Shown here: positions 26,800-36,491 of the stretch, one piece after another
Layout of the letters: the number at the start of each line of letters is the position of its first letter
How positions within the stretch are numbered: position 1 is the stretch's first letter
Assembly (NCBI RefSeq): GCF_018129065.1
Contig: NZ_JAAEDM010000011.1
Coordinates: 25,721 to 89,720 of the forward strand
DNA length: 64,000 nt
Direction: 5' to 3'
Origin: Neoroseomonas soli
GTDB taxonomy: Bacteria; Pseudomonadota; Alphaproteobacteria; Acetobacterales; Acetobacteraceae
Position numbers and translations under genes: made by a program
The notes under the pieces: model-generated
Seen by the model: only the letters and a program-made list of their open reading frames with translations
Databases searched by the model: none
Told to the model about the DNA's origin: nothing

Positions 26800-27780
26800 T
26801 CATCCGTTCGCGGTGATATTCGCGCTGCGGATGATCGGCTCCCACTTGGCGATCTCGGCGTCGAGGAACGCCTTGGCGCTGGCCGGCGTGCTGTCGGCGA
26901 CGACGTTCATCGTCAGTTCCTGCAGCCGGGCCTTCACCGCATCGGGTGCCAGCGCGCGGTTGGTGGCGGCGTTGATCGCCTGCACGATCGGCGCCGGGGT
27001 GCCGGACGGGACCAGCAGCATGTGCCAGGTATAGGCGACGAAGTTGCGCACGCCCTGCTCGTGGAAGGTCGGCACGTTCGGCGCCGCCGGGGAACGCCGC
27101 ATGTCGGTGATGCCGATCGGCCGCAACTCGCCGCGCGCGAGGTAGGGCAGCGCGCCGGCCGCCACATCCATGATGATGGGAATGCGGCCCGAGAGGACGT
27201 CCGGCATCGCCGCGCTGGACCCGCGATAGGGCACGTGGTTCACGCGCAGCCCCCCGGCCTCGTGCCAGAAGAGCTCGGTCGCGAGGTGCACCGCGCCGCC
27301 ATTGCCGGACGATGCGTAGTCGTACTTGCCCGGATTGGCGCGCAGCAGCGCGATGAGTTCCTGCGCGTTGCTCACCCCGAGCGAGGGATGCACCATCAGG
27401 ATCATCGGGATCTGCCCGCAGAGCGCGACCGGCGTGAAATCCGCGATCGGGTCGAAGGGCAGGCGCGGGAAGAGCGCGCGCAGCACCGCATGGGCGATGG
27501 TGCTGTAGAGGAAGGTGCTGCCGTCCTTCGGCGACTTGGCGACGACCTCGGTGCCGATCACCACGCCGGAGCCGGTGCGGTTCTCGACCACGACGCGGTG
27601 GGGCAGCGCGTCGCTCATGCGGTCGGCGATCAGGCGGCCGACGACATCGGTCGGGCCGCCGGCGGCGAAGGGGATCACCATGCGGCTCGGCTGGGTCGGC
27701 CAGGCGGGAGCCTGCGCGCGGGCGACGAGGGGCGCGACCATGCCGGCAGCGCCGAGGCCCAGGATGTTACGACGATTCAT
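26800..27780 (-). CDS. Bug/TctC-family periplasmic solute-binding protein (3 of 6)
   Basis: 326 residues with signal peptide MNRRNILGLGAAGMV and cleavage near ARAQA. Mature start WPTQPSRMVIPFAAGGPTD, then VENRTGSGVVIGTEV and HVPYRGSSAAMPD. The parallel with the neighbouring copy is clear at every block, including DYASSGNGGAVHLATEL and YTWHMLLVPSGTPAP. It is first in transcription order, about 100 bp before copy 2, and sits just downstream of the ugp operon. The ligand is probably a carboxylate, possibly different between the two copies. Confidence 0.9.
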   Translation of the reverse strand: MNRRNILGLGAAGMVAPLVARAQAPAWPTQPSRMVIPFAAGGPTDVVGRLIADRMSDALPHRVVVENRTGSGVVIGTEVVAKSPKDGSTFLYSTIAHAVLRALFPRLPFDPIADFTPVALCGQIPMILMVHPSLGVSNAQELIALLRANPGKYDYASSGNGGAVHLATELFWHEAGGLRVNHVPYRGSSAAMPDVLSGRIPIIMDVAAGALPYLARGELRPIGITDMRRSPAAPNVPTFHEQGVRNFVAYTWHMLLVPSGTPAPIVQAINAATNRALAPDAVKARLQELTMNVVADSTPASAKAFLDAEIAKWEPIIRSANITANG

Positions 27781-27846
27781 GGCAAGGCTTCTCCCGATTG
27801 CTTGCCCGCAATCTGGGAGGTCGGCCCCGCGCCCGTCAATGGGCGC

Positions 27847-28914
27847 TCAGGCGGGATCGAGGCGCCGGCCGCCCTCCGCGTCGAAGACGTGCAGCGCCGG
27901 AAGTTCCGGCGCGACGCGCAGCCCTTCGCCCGGCACGCCGCCGGGCAGGCGCGCCGTCAGCGCGGTGCCGTCGGGCAGCCTTCCATGCACCACGGTCTCG
28001 GAGCCCATGGGCTCGGCGAGTTCGATCGCCAGGGGCAGGCCGTCGGCGCCATCGGCCAGCAGGTGCTCGGGGCGGATGCCGAGGGTCACGGCGCGTCCGT
28101 CCCCACCCGGTCGTGCGCCGTCGGTGAAGCGCCACACCGCGCCGCCGGCCAGCCGCGCCGCCGCGCCGCCCTCGGTCAGCGTGGCGGGCAGGAAGTTCAT
28201 CGCCGGGCTGCCGATGAAGGAAGCGACATAGGTGTCGGCCGGGCGCGACCAGACCTCCATCGGCGTGCCGATCTGCGCGGCGCGGCCTTCGTGCATCACG
28301 ACCAGCCGGTCACCGAGCGTCATCGCCTCCACCTGGTCATGGGTGACGAAGAGCGAGGTGACGGAAAGCCGCTTCTGCAACCGGCGGATCTCCGCGCGCA
28401 TCTGCACGCGCAGCTTGGCGTCGAGGTTCGACAGCGGTTCGTCGAACAGGAACAGCTTGGGGTGGCGCACGATGGCGCGGCCCATGGCGACGCGCTGGCG
28501 CTGCCCGCCCGAGAGTTGCCGCGGCTTGCGTTCGAGAAGCTGGCCGATGGAGAGCAGGTCCGCCGCTTCCTGCACGCGGGCGCGGATCTCCGCCTTGGGC
28601 AGGCCGCGGATCTTCAGGCCATAGGCCATGTTGTCGAAGACCGACATGTGCGGATAGAGCGCGTAGGTCTGGAACACCATGGCGATGTCGCGGTCGGCCG
28701 GTTCCAGCGGCGTGACGTCGCGACCCTCGATCAGCACCTTGCCGCCGGTCGGCGTTTCCAGCCCCGCGACGATGCGCAGCAGGGTGGACTTGCCGCAGCC
28801 CGAGGCGCCGACGATCACCACCATCTCCCCGTCGGCCACGGCAAGGTCGATGCCGTGCAGCACCTTCGTCGCGCCGAAGGACTTGGTCACGCCCTGGATG
28901 TCGAGGCTCGCCAC
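27847..28914 (-). CDS. ugpC: ABC transporter ATPase, UgpC/MalK type
   Basis: 355 residues. Walker [10 protein letters not shown] near 38, signature [15 protein letters not shown] near 134, Walker [13 protein letters not shown], and a C-terminal regulatory OB-fold typical of carbohydrate importers (TLGIRPEHL near 270). It energises the adjacent UgpA/UgpE permeases and is the last gene of the operon, six bases after the UgpE stop. The gene symbol rests on the operon order ugpB-A-E-C. Confidence 0.85.
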   Translation of the reverse strand: MASLDIQGVTKSFGATKVLHGIDLAVADGEMVVIVGASGCGKSTLLRIVAGLETPTGGKVLIEGRDVTPLEPADRDIAMVFQTYALYPHMSVFDNMAYGLKIRGLPKAEIRARVQEAADLLSIGQLLERKPRQLSGGQRQRVAMGRAIVRHPKLFLFDEPLSNLDAKLRVQMRAEIRRLQKRLSVTSLFVTHDQVEAMTLGDRLVVMHEGRAAQIGTPMEVWSRPADTYVASFIGSPAMNFLPATLTEGGAAARLAGGAVWRFTDGARPGGDGRAVTLGIRPEHLLADGADGLPLAIELAEPMGSETVVHGRLPDGTALTARLPGGVPGEGLRVAPELPALHVFDAEGGRRLDPA

Positions 28915-28918
28915 GCGG

Positions 28919-29815
28919 CTACTTCTCCGTCTCGGTCAGGCCCTTGATGAACCAGCGCTGCATCAGCACCACGACGGCAACCGGCGGCAGCAGGGCGAAG
29001 ACCGCCGTGGTCATGATGAGGTTCCACTCGTTCTGCGTGTCGCCGATGCCGATCATTTTGGTCAGGCCGACGATGATGGTTTCGAGGTCGCGGTTCGACA
29101 CCATCAGCAGCGGCCAGAGGTACTGGTTCCAGCCATAGATGAACAGGATGACGAAGAGCGCGGCGATGTTGGTCGCGGACAGCGGCAGCACCACGTCCTT
29201 GAAGAAGCGCAGTGGCCCGGCGCCGTCCACCTTGGCGGCTTCCACGTATTCGTCGGGGATGGTCAGGAAGAACTGGCGGAACAGCAGCGTCGCGGTGGCC
29301 GAGGCGATCAGCGGCAGCGTCAGCCCCGTCATGGTGTCGATCAGCGACAGGTCCGTCATCACCTGGAAGGTCGGGATGATGCGGACCTCGACCGGCAGCA
29401 TCAGGGTGATGAAGATCATCCAGAAGAAGACCATGCGGAAGGGGAAGGCGAAGAACACCACCGCGAAGGCCGAGAGCAGCGAGATGGCGATCTTCCCGAC
29501 CGCGATCAGCATCGCCATGATGAAGCTGTTGAGCAGCATGGTGCCGGCCGGCACGGCGAAGGTGTTGCGGCCGCCGCCGCCCTCGGACCACGCCCTGGTG
29601 TAGTTGCGCAGCGCCTCGCCCCCCGGCAGCAGCGGCACCTCGCCGCGGCCGATCGTGTCGGTGTCGTGGGTGGAACCGACCAGGGTGATCCAGATCGGCA
29701 GCGCGAAGACGGCGACGCCAAGGATCAGGGCGAGGTGCGTCAGGAAGCGTTCCCGCGCCTTGCGGCGGCGGGATGCGGCGGCCAGCGCCTCGACATCGAT
29801 GGTCGCGCCCGACAT
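28919..29815 (-). CDS. ugpE: sn-glycerol-3-phosphate-type ABC permease, UgpE-like
   Basis: 298 residues, six helices. The EAA loop reads [17 protein letters not shown] near residue 200, where the ATPase docks, and [12 protein letters not shown] near the N-terminus is common in UgpE proteins. Its ATG overlaps the UgpA stop as TGATG. Length is about 15 residues more than the E. coli protein owing to a basic N-terminal extension. It forms the inner-membrane channel with UgpA. Confidence 0.85.
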   Translation of the reverse strand: MSGATIDVEALAAASRRRKARERFLTHLALILGVAVFALPIWITLVGSTHDTDTIGRGEVPLLPGGEALRNYTRAWSEGGGGRNTFAVPAGTMLLNSFIMAMLIAVGKIAISLLSAFAVVFFAFPFRMVFFWMIFITLMLPVEVRIIPTFQVMTDLSLIDTMTGLTLPLIASATATLLFRQFFLTIPDEYVEAAKVDGAGPLRFFKDVVLPLSATNIAALFVILFIYGWNQYLWPLLMVSNRDLETIIVGLTKMIGIGDTQNEWNLIMTTAVFALLPPVAVVVLMQRWFIKGLTETEK

Positions 29816-30696
29816 CAGTAATGCACCCGCCGTTCGATGAAGCGGAACTGGATCGCGGTCAATGCGATGACGATGGCCATGAGCACCGCGCTCTGCGCGG
29901 CAGAGGAACCGAAGTTCAGGTTCTGCACCCCGTCCACATAGACCTTGTAGATCAGCGTCTCGGTCGCATTGCCGGGACCCCCGCGCGTCAGCGCGTGGAT
30001 GACGCCGAAGGTGTCGAAGAAGGCATAGACGAGGTTCACCACCAGCAGGAAGAAGGCGGTCGGCGAGAGCAGCGGGAAGACCACCGTCCAGAAGCGCCGC
30101 ATCGGCCGCGCGCCGTCGATGGCCGCGGCCTCCAGCACCGAGGTCGGGATGGATTGCAGCCCGGCGAGGAAGAAGATGAAGTTGTAGGAGACCTGCTTCC
30201 ACGCCGCCGCGACGATCACCATCGCCATCGCCTGCCCCCCGTTCACCCGGTAGTCCCAGTCGATGCCGATGGCGGAGAAACCACGCCCGACGAGCCCGAT
30301 CGAGGGATGGAAGATGAACAGCCAGAGCACCGCGGCGAGCGCCGGCGCCACCGCATAGGGCCAGACCAGCAGCGTCTTGTAGAGGCCCGATCCGCGGATC
30401 TGCTTGTCCGCCTGCACCGCGAGGAACAGCGCCGAGCCGAGCGCCAGCGCCGCGACCGAGGTCGAGAAGACGACCGTGTTCCAGGCGGCGTTGAGGTAGA
30501 TCGCGTCGGTGAAGAGGTCGAGGAAGTTCTCGAAGGCGACGAATTCGGTCCGCAGGCCGAAGGCGTCCTCCCGCTGCATCGACTGCCAGACCGTCATGCC
30601 GGCGGGCCAGAAGAAGAAGACCAGCGTCACCGCCATCTGCGGCAGCAACAGCAGGTAGGGCAGCACGGCGCCACGGAAGATGACCTTCTTTCTCAC
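29815..30696 (-). CDS. ugpA: sn-glycerol-3-phosphate-type ABC permease, UgpA-like
   Basis: 293 residues, six helices. The N-terminal [20 protein letters not shown] and the FENFLDLF segment are characteristic of UgpA. The EAA loop is [17 protein letters not shown] near residue 185. It follows the binding-protein gene by 28 bp. The usual substrate of this family is glycerol-3-phosphate or glycerophosphodiesters; other polyol phosphates are possible. Confidence 0.85.
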   Translation of the reverse strand: MRKKVIFRGAVLPYLLLLPQMAVTLVFFFWPAGMTVWQSMQREDAFGLRTEFVAFENFLDLFTDAIYLNAAWNTVVFSTSVAALALGSALFLAVQADKQIRGSGLYKTLLVWPYAVAPALAAVLWLFIFHPSIGLVGRGFSAIGIDWDYRVNGGQAMAMVIVAAAWKQVSYNFIFFLAGLQSIPTSVLEAAAIDGARPMRRFWTVVFPLLSPTAFFLLVVNLVYAFFDTFGVIHALTRGGPGNATETLIYKVYVDGVQNLNFGSSAAQSAVLMAIVIALTAIQFRFIERRVHY

Positions 30697-30724
30697 GGTA
30701 TCCTCCGCGGCGCCGGGCCTGTCA

Positions 30725-32074
30725 TCAGCCGCGGTTCGCGCGCTCGAAGTTGCGCAGCACGACGTTGCCGCGCGTGGTCGCGTTGGCCAGCGCCTGCTGG
30801 GCGTTCTGCTGGCCCTGGAAGGCGCGCTCGAACTCCTCCTCCATGATGGTGCGGATCTCGACGAAGCCGCCGAGGCGGATGCCGCGGCTGTTGTCGGTCA
30901 GCGTGCCGCCGCCGCGCAGGAGCTGCTCGATGGGCACGTCCGCGCCCGGGTTGTCGCGATAGAAGCCCTTCTCCCGCGCAATGGCGTAGGAGGCGCGGCG
31001 CACCGGGACATAGCCCGTGTCCATGTGCCACTGCGCGTCGACCTCGGGCTGGCTGAGATACTTGAAGAACTCCGCCACGCCCTGGAACTCGTCGCGCGAG
31101 CGCCCGCCACCCGCGGCCGGGCCCTTGTTCATCACCCACAGGCTGGCGCCGCCGATGATGCTGTTGATCGGCGCGTTCGGCGTGCCCTGGTAGTAGGGCA
31201 GCATGGCGACGCCCCAGCCGAAGCGCGCCTCCCGCTGCACCCGCGCGCGGAACCCGGAGGAGGTGAACATGATCGCCGCCTCGCCGTTCGGGAAGGCGGG
31301 CTCGCCGGCGTTGTTGCGGCCGCCGTAGCGGAACAGGCCGTCCTTCTGCCAGTCCACCAGCGCCTGCATGTGGCGCTGCACCAGCGGGTTGTTGATCTGC
31401 AATTCGGTGCCGAGGCCGCCGAAGCCGTTCGCCAGGGTGGCGAGCGGGATGTCGTGGATGGCCGAGAAGTTCTCGATCTGCGCCCAGGTGAGCCAGGCGG
31501 TGCTCATCGGCACGGCTGTGCCGCCGCCGGCCTTCAGCTTGGGCAGGATCTCGGCCACGCCCTGCCAGGTTTCGGGGAACTTGTCGGGATCGACTCCGGC
31601 GCGGCGGAAGGCATCCTTGTTGTACCAGACGATGGTGGTCGAGCTGTTGAACGGCATCGACATCATCCGCCCGTCCGACAGGCTGTAGTAGCCGCGGACG
31701 CCGGGCAGGTAGTCGTTGAAGTCGATCTGCACGCCCGTCTCGGCCAGCAGCTCGTGCACCGGCTTCACCGCGCGGCCGGCGCCCATCATGGTGCCGGTGC
31801 CGACCTCGAACATCTGCACGACATGCGGGGCGTTGTTGGCGCGGAAGGCGGCGATGGCGGCGACCATCGTCTCGGGGTAGGACCCGCGGAAGGTCGGCAC
31901 GACCTTGTAGCGGGTCTGCGTGGCGTTGAAGTCGGTGGCGCGCTTCTCGAGCATGCCGCCGAGCGGCTGGGCGAGGCCATGCCAGAACTGGATCTCGATC
32001 GGCTGGGTCTGGCCGATCGCAGGTGCGGCGACGCCGAGGGACATCGCCCCGGTCAGCAATGTACGGCGGTGCAT
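30725..32074 (-). CDS. ugpB: Extracellular binding protein, UgpB-like
   Basis: 449 residues with a short signal ([21 protein letters not shown]). The mature part begins [18 protein letters not shown], in which WHG...G is the UgpB ligand-loop signature, followed by [20 protein letters not shown]. This protein delivers glycerol-3-phosphate-type ligands to UgpAE. It is first in the operon and lies about 75 bp downstream of the ammonia-lyase stop on the same strand, so a separate promoter is likely. Confidence 0.88.
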   Translation of the reverse strand: MHRRTLLTGAMSLGVAAPAIGQTQPIEIQFWHGLAQPLGGMLEKRATDFNATQTRYKVVPTFRGSYPETMVAAIAAFRANNAPHVVQMFEVGTGTMMGAGRAVKPVHELLAETGVQIDFNDYLPGVRGYYSLSDGRMMSMPFNSSTTIVWYNKDAFRRAGVDPDKFPETWQGVAEILPKLKAGGGTAVPMSTAWLTWAQIENFSAIHDIPLATLANGFGGLGTELQINNPLVQRHMQALVDWQKDGLFRYGGRNNAGEPAFPNGEAAIMFTSSGFRARVQREARFGWGVAMLPYYQGTPNAPINSIIGGASLWVMNKGPAAGGGRSRDEFQGVAEFFKYLSQPEVDAQWHMDTGYVPVRRASYAIAREKGFYRDNPGADVPIEQLLRGGGTLTDNSRGIRLGGFVEIRTIMEEEFERAFQGQQNAQQALANATTRGNVVLRNFERANRG

Positions 32075-32147
32075 CAGCTCGTCCTCTCCCGTTGTGGCGA
32101 CGCGGCGAGTTAGCCGCCCGCCTTTGCAGGGAGATTACAGATCGGCG

Positions 32148-33323
32148 TCACGGAGATGAAGGGGCATGTCCCACAAGTTTTGTGTAAACCTCCACATCGG
32201 TGGCGCCCTCGGTGCCGAAAAGCAGCACGCGGCTCGATTCATCCAGGCCGAGGGCCGCCCGCGCGAAGGGCTCGCGCGCGGCCAGCAGCAGGGCAGCGAG
32301 GCCCGCCACCGCGCTTTCCCCAGCCACGACCGCCGGCTTGCGGGCGGCCAGCGCCTTCATGCTCTCCACCGCAGTTTCGTCCGGCACCGCCATGAAGGCG
32401 AAGGCGCCGCGCTCCAGTTCCTGCCACGCGAGCAATGACGGCTCGCCGCAGGCCAGGCCGGCCATCAGCGTGTCGAGGTCGCCCGGAACCGTGGTCGGCT
32501 GCCCGGCCTCGGCGCTCGCGAGCAGGCAGGCGGCCTTGTCGGGTTCGACCACCACCACCTTCACCGAGCCGCCGAAGCGCGCGCGCATCTGCACCGAGAC
32601 CGCCGCCGCCACCCCGCCGACGCCGCCCTGGATGAAGACATGCGTCGGCGCCTGGCCGATCTGGTCCGCGGCTTCCTCGGCCATGACGCGGTAGCCCTGC
32701 ATCACGTCGCGCGGGACTTCCGTATAGCCGGCATAGGAGGTGTCGGAGACGACGAACCACTTGTTCGCCTCGGCCTGCTTCTGCGCCTCCCGCACCGCAT
32801 CGTCGTAATTGCCGGGGACGACGCGGATTTCCGCACCCCATTTGGCAATCGCATCGCGGCGGCCCTGGCTGACGTGCTCGTGCACGAAGATGACGCAGGC
32901 CGCGCCGAATCGCTGCGCGCCCCAGGCGACGGAGCGGCCGTGGTTGCCGTCGGTCGCGCAGCAGACGGTCACGCTGCGCGTGGCATCCTTGTGCTTCCCT
33001 TCCATCAGCTCCGCGGCCGTGGCGGCATTGGCCACGCCCCGCCGGGCAAGTTCGGCCTGCAGCAGCCGCATGACGGCGAAGGCCCCGCCCAGCGCCTTGA
33101 AGGAGCCGAGGCCGAAGCGCCCGCCCTCGTCCTTGTAATGGACGGAGCCCACCCGCGCCGCGGCGGCGGCATCCGGCAAGTCGACCAGCGGGGTCGGCGC
33201 ATAGCCGGGCCAGGAGGAGATCTCCTCCTTCGCGCGGCGGAAGCCGCCATCGGGCAGGACGACGACGCCGGGCGTGCCGTGGTGGCGGTTGACGAGGAAG
33301 CGGAAGGGTGCGGTCGGGATCAT
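32148..33323 (-). CDS. Diaminopropionate ammonia-lyase-like PLP enzyme
   Basis: 391 residues. HYKDEGGRFGLGSFKALGG carries the Schiff-base lysine (SFKALGG), CCATDGNHGRSVAWGA and the glycine loop FIQGGVGGVAAAV bind PLP phosphate. The motif set and length match 2,3-diaminopropionate ammonia-lyase (YgeX/DpaL), which yields pyruvate and two ammonia. True substrate could also be another beta-substituted amino acid. A divergent erythronate-dehydrogenase gene begins 66 bp upstream. Confidence 0.8.
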   Translation of the reverse strand: MIPTAPFRFLVNRHHGTPGVVVLPDGGFRRAKEEISSWPGYAPTPLVDLPDAAAAARVGSVHYKDEGGRFGLGSFKALGGAFAVMRLLQAELARRGVANAATAAELMEGKHKDATRSVTVCCATDGNHGRSVAWGAQRFGAACVIFVHEHVSQGRRDAIAKWGAEIRVVPGNYDDAVREAQKQAEANKWFVVSDTSYAGYTEVPRDVMQGYRVMAEEAADQIGQAPTHVFIQGGVGGVAAAVSVQMRARFGGSVKVVVVEPDKAACLLASAEAGQPTTVPGDLDTLMAGLACGEPSLLAWQELERGAFAFMAVPDETAVESMKALAARKPAVVAGESAVAGLAALLLAAREPFARAALGLDESSRVLLFGTEGATDVEVYTKLVGHAPSSP

Positions 33324-33388
33324 GGCGGGCGGATATTGCGCCGGCGCGCGCCGCGCGCCAAACCGGGAGCGGATTCGGAGGGGACGGC

Positions 33389-34372
33389 ATGCAGATCACG
33401 ATCCTGGGCGGCGGCGGGTTCCTCGGCCGCAAGCTCGCGGCGCGACTGGCGAAGGACGGCACGCTGGGCGGCCGGCCCATCACCGGGCTGACGCTGTTCG
33501 ACCTGGCGGCGCCGAAGCCCCTGCCCGCCCCCTTCCCCCTGCGCTGCCTGGGCGGGGACGTGGCCGACCCGGCCGCGCTCGCCGCCGCCATCCCGCCGGG
33601 CACGGGGGTGGTCTTCCACCTTGCCGCCGTGGTCAGCGCGGCGGCGGAGGCCGACTACGACCTCGGCATGAAGGTGAACATCCACGGCACGCTGGCGGTG
33701 CTTCAGGCCTGCCGGGCGCTGGGGACGAAGCCGCGGGTGGTCTTCACCTCCTCCGTCGCCTCCTTCGGCGGCGGGCAGGAGGCGGTGGTGCCGGATGACG
33801 GGCGCCAGGTGCCGACCAATTCCTACGGCGCGCAGAAGGCGATCGGCGAATTGCTGCTCCAGGATGCGAGCCGCAAGGGTTTCCTCGACGCGGTGAACAT
33901 CCGCCTGCCGACGGTCATGGTCCGGCCGGGACGACCGAACAAGGCGGCGTCCTCCTTCGTCTCGGCCATCATCCGGGAACCCTTGCTGGGGCTGTCCACG
34001 GACTGCCCGGTGCCGCCGGAATTCGCGGTGTGGATCTGCTCCCCGCGCAGCACCGTCGAATGGTTCCTGCACGCGGCGACGATGGACACCGCGCCGCTCG
34101 GCCTCGACCGCGGGATCAATCCGCCGGGGCGCAGCGCGACCGTCGCCAAGCTGCTGGAGGCGCTGGAGGCGGTCGCCGGTCGCACCGCGCGCGACAAGGT
34201 CGGCTTCGCCTTCGACAAGGAAGTCTTCGACATCGTCGTCGGCTGGCCGGGATCCTTCGAGGCCAAGCGCGCCCGGCGCCTCGGCTTCCCCGAGCAGGAA
34301 CCGCTCGCGGACCTGGTGCGGGCGTTCATCGAGGACGACCTCGAGGCGACGAAGGCGGACAGGGGCCTCTGA
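33389..34372 (+). CDS. denD: D-erythronate dehydrogenase-like NAD-dependent epimerase/dehydratase family enzyme
   Basis: 327 residues. Cofactor loop ITILGGGGFLGRKLA, VVFHLAAVVS, and the catalytic SYGAQKAIGE (Tyr-Lys pair) place it in the extended SDR group. The WFLHAATMD and DRGINPPGRSATV segments are close to D-erythronate dehydrogenase (DenD), which oxidises the C2 hydroxyl of erythronate. In known loci it sits with the kinase OtnK/DenK and OtnC; those partners are not next to it here, so the symbol is tentative. Start supported by GGAGGGGA upstream. Confidence 0.65.
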   Translation: MQITILGGGGFLGRKLAARLAKDGTLGGRPITGLTLFDLAAPKPLPAPFPLRCLGGDVADPAALAAAIPPGTGVVFHLAAVVSAAAEADYDLGMKVNIHGTLAVLQACRALGTKPRVVFTSSVASFGGGQEAVVPDDGRQVPTNSYGAQKAIGELLLQDASRKGFLDAVNIRLPTVMVRPGRPNKAASSFVSAIIREPLLGLSTDCPVPPEFAVWICSPRSTVEWFLHAATMDTAPLGLDRGINPPGRSATVAKLLEALEAVAGRTARDKVGFAFDKEVFDIVVGWPGSFEAKRARRLGFPEQEPLADLVRAFIEDDLEATKADRGL

Positions 34373-34375
34373 GCG

Positions 34376-34885
34376 ATGGAGCGGCTCATCGAGCGGGTCA
34401 TCGCGGTCAGCCGCTGGGCGCTGGTGCCCTTCTACCTCGGGCTCGTGGTCGCGCTCGGCACGCTGTTCGTCGCCTTCCTGCGCGAGCTGTGGTCCGCGGT
34501 GAGCAACGCCACGAGCTACAGCGAGCACCAGGCGATCGTGAAGGTCCTCTCGATGGTGGACCTGACCCTGATGGCGGGGCTGGTGGTCGTGGTGCTGTTC
34601 TCGGGCTACGAGAACCTCGTCTCGCGCCTCGACCAGGCGGGCGAGCGCACCTGGCCGGAATGGATGACGCAGGTGGATTTCGGCGGGCTGAAGAAGAAGC
34701 TCTTCGCCGCCATGGCCGCGATCTCGGGCGTGACGATGCTGAAGGCGCTGATGAAGCTCGAGGATACGGTCAGCGAGTCGCAGCTCTTCTGGCTGGTGGT
34801 GATCAACCTCGTCTTCCTGGCCGGCTACCTGCTCATGGCCCTGGCGGATTGGTTCGCCGCCCGGGCCAAGCAGATGGCGGACTGA
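34376..34885 (+). CDS. UPF0114/YqhA-family membrane protein
   Basis: 169 residues, four helices. The N-terminal RVIAVSRWALVPFYLGLVVAL and LVDLTLMAGLVVVVLFSGYENLVS type segments are diagnostic of the YqhA family (TIGR00645), whose function is unknown. It lies three bases after the erythronate-dehydrogenase stop, so it is probably in the same transcript. It ends three bases before the convergent thioesterase stop, leaving no room for a terminator. Confidence 0.85.
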   Translation: MERLIERVIAVSRWALVPFYLGLVVALGTLFVAFLRELWSAVSNATSYSEHQAIVKVLSMVDLTLMAGLVVVVLFSGYENLVSRLDQAGERTWPEWMTQVDFGGLKKKLFAAMAAISGVTMLKALMKLEDTVSESQLFWLVVINLVFLAGYLLMALADWFAARAKQMAD

Positions 34886-34888
34886 GCG

Positions 34889-35335
34889 TCACACCTCGGC
34901 CACCGCGCCGTCGCGCTCGGCCATCAGGCGGCGCATCGCGTCGGGGATCTCGGCCTTCTTCCCCGTGGCATTGTCCACCACGACGCAGAGCGCGCGCGCC
35001 GAGCACAGCAGCCCGTCGCGCCACATGCCGTACTGGTGGACGAAGGACGAACGGCGGAAGGACGCCGTGCGCGCCGTCAGCAGCACCTTGTCCTGGAAAT
35101 GGCCGGGGCGGTGGTACTTCACCTCCAGCGAGCCCACCACCGGGCCCGGCGCGTCGGGGGCGAAGGTGCCGCCGGCGCCGAGCCACCAGGCGATTCGCAT
35201 GTCCTCGAACAGCGTCAGGTAGGCGGCGTGATTGACGTGGGCGTAGATGTCGCATTCCGCCCAGCGGATGGTGTGTTCCTGCCAGAGGGCCCATTGGCCC
35301 TCGACCTCGAAGCCTTCGCGCAGTGTCGCGTCCAT
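34889..35335 (-). CDS. Hotdog-fold thioesterase (4-hydroxybenzoyl-CoA/YbgC-like)
   Basis: 148 residues. IRWAECDIYAHVNHAAYLTLFED carries the catalytic Asp followed by the HVNN-like HVNH, typical of the 4HBT family; LEVKYHRPGHFQDKV forms the central strand. It should hydrolyse acyl- or aryl-CoA thioesters. The start at 35335 is chosen because upstream sequence is Arg/Pro-rich and unlike the family. It is divergent from the Bug gene at 35457, with 121 bp between. Confidence 0.85.
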   Translation of the reverse strand: MDATLREGFEVEGQWALWQEHTIRWAECDIYAHVNHAAYLTLFEDMRIAWWLGAGGTFAPDAPGPVVGSLEVKYHRPGHFQDKVLLTARTASFRRSSFVHQYGMWRDGLLCSARALCVVVDNATGKKAEIPDAMRRLMAERDGAVAEV

Positions 35336-35456
35336 GGTGCCGTCCCTGCCGTGTGTGGGGCGGATTGTGCGGCGTGCCGGCGCCCGGGGAAAGCCGGCGC
35401 TTGATCGGCGGGCGAACAGCGGCGAGGCTTCCCGCAACGACATACGGGGAAGCGCC

Positions 35457-36425
35457 ATGATCTCTCGCCGTCACCTGCCGCTGGCCGGGCTCGGCCTCTC
35501 GCTGCCATTCATCCGTCCGGCGCAGGCCGCGTGGCCGGCGGATCGGCCGATCGAGGTCATCGTCCCCTTCCCGCCCGGTGGCGGCGTCGATGCCGTCGGG
35601 CGCTTCGCCACGCACCAGATCACGCCGCGCCTGCCCGGCGTGCGCTTCGTCGTCAGCAACCGGCCGGGCGCCTCGGGGCAACTGGGCATGGAGGCGATCT
35701 TCAACGCCGCGCCGGACGGCTACACGATCGGGGCGATCGGCAGCCTGAATGTCTCGACCCTGCCGCTGGAGCGGCCGGTGCGCTGGAAGGCGGAGGAATA
35801 CACCTACATCGCCAATATCGTGGACGATGCCTGCGGGCTCTGGGTGCTGGCGAATTCGCCGCTGCGCTCGCTCGGCGACCTCGTGGCGGCGCTGAAGCGG
35901 AACCCGGAAAGCCTTTCGGTCGGCAGCGCGGCTGGCGTCGGCTCGGACGACCACCTGGTGCTGCTGGGGCTCGAGGAGAAGGCGGATATCCGCGCCCTGC
36001 ACGCGCCCTTCAACGGCACGGCGCAGGTGCAGCGGGACCTGCTCGGCGGTTCGGTCAACGTCGCCTCCTTCAACATGAGCGAGGGCATCGTGCTGATGCG
36101 GGAAGGCAAGATCCGCTGCCTCGGGCAGGCATCGCCCGCGCGCTGGTCCGCGGCGCCCGACGTGCCGACCTTCCGCGAGCAAGGCTTCGACGTGGTGATC
36201 GGGTCCGCCCGCGGCATCGTCGCCCCGCCCGGCTTCCCGCCCGAAGCCGCGCGCGCCATGGAGGCCGCCTTCGCCGCGACCTTCGCCGACCCGAACTTCG
36301 TCCGCGACGCCGAGCGCGTCTCGCTGCCGCTACGCCCGCTGGTCGGCCGAGAGTATCGCGACATGGTCCTGGCCGAAGGCGAGACCGTGCGCGCCATGTT
36401 CGCACGGCGGCCCTGGCGGCGCTGA
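35457..36425 (+). CDS. Bug/TctC-family periplasmic solute-binding protein (4 of 6)
   Basis: 322 residues; signal MISRRHLPLAGLGLSLPF with cleavage near AQAAW. Family signature PADRPIEVIVPFPPGGGVD is followed by SNRPGASGQLGMEAIF. The alternative longer frame starting at 35247 reads through the thioesterase region and was not used; GGGGAAG precedes the chosen ATG. It and the next gene share length and blocks (AWPADRP/VWPADKP, DDHLVLLGLEE/DDHLFMLAFEA, RGIVAPPG), indicating tandem duplication. Confidence 0.9.
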   Translation: MISRRHLPLAGLGLSLPFIRPAQAAWPADRPIEVIVPFPPGGGVDAVGRFATHQITPRLPGVRFVVSNRPGASGQLGMEAIFNAAPDGYTIGAIGSLNVSTLPLERPVRWKAEEYTYIANIVDDACGLWVLANSPLRSLGDLVAALKRNPESLSVGSAAGVGSDDHLVLLGLEEKADIRALHAPFNGTAQVQRDLLGGSVNVASFNMSEGIVLMREGKIRCLGQASPARWSAAPDVPTFREQGFDVVIGSARGIVAPPGFPPEAARAMEAAFAATFADPNFVRDAERVSLPLRPLVGREYRDMVLAEGETVRAMFARRPWRR

Positions 36426-36491
36426 AAACCTTGCGGCGACGTTCGCGCGCCGCCTAGCCTTCCCCCCAACGAATCTGGGAGGAACCACCTC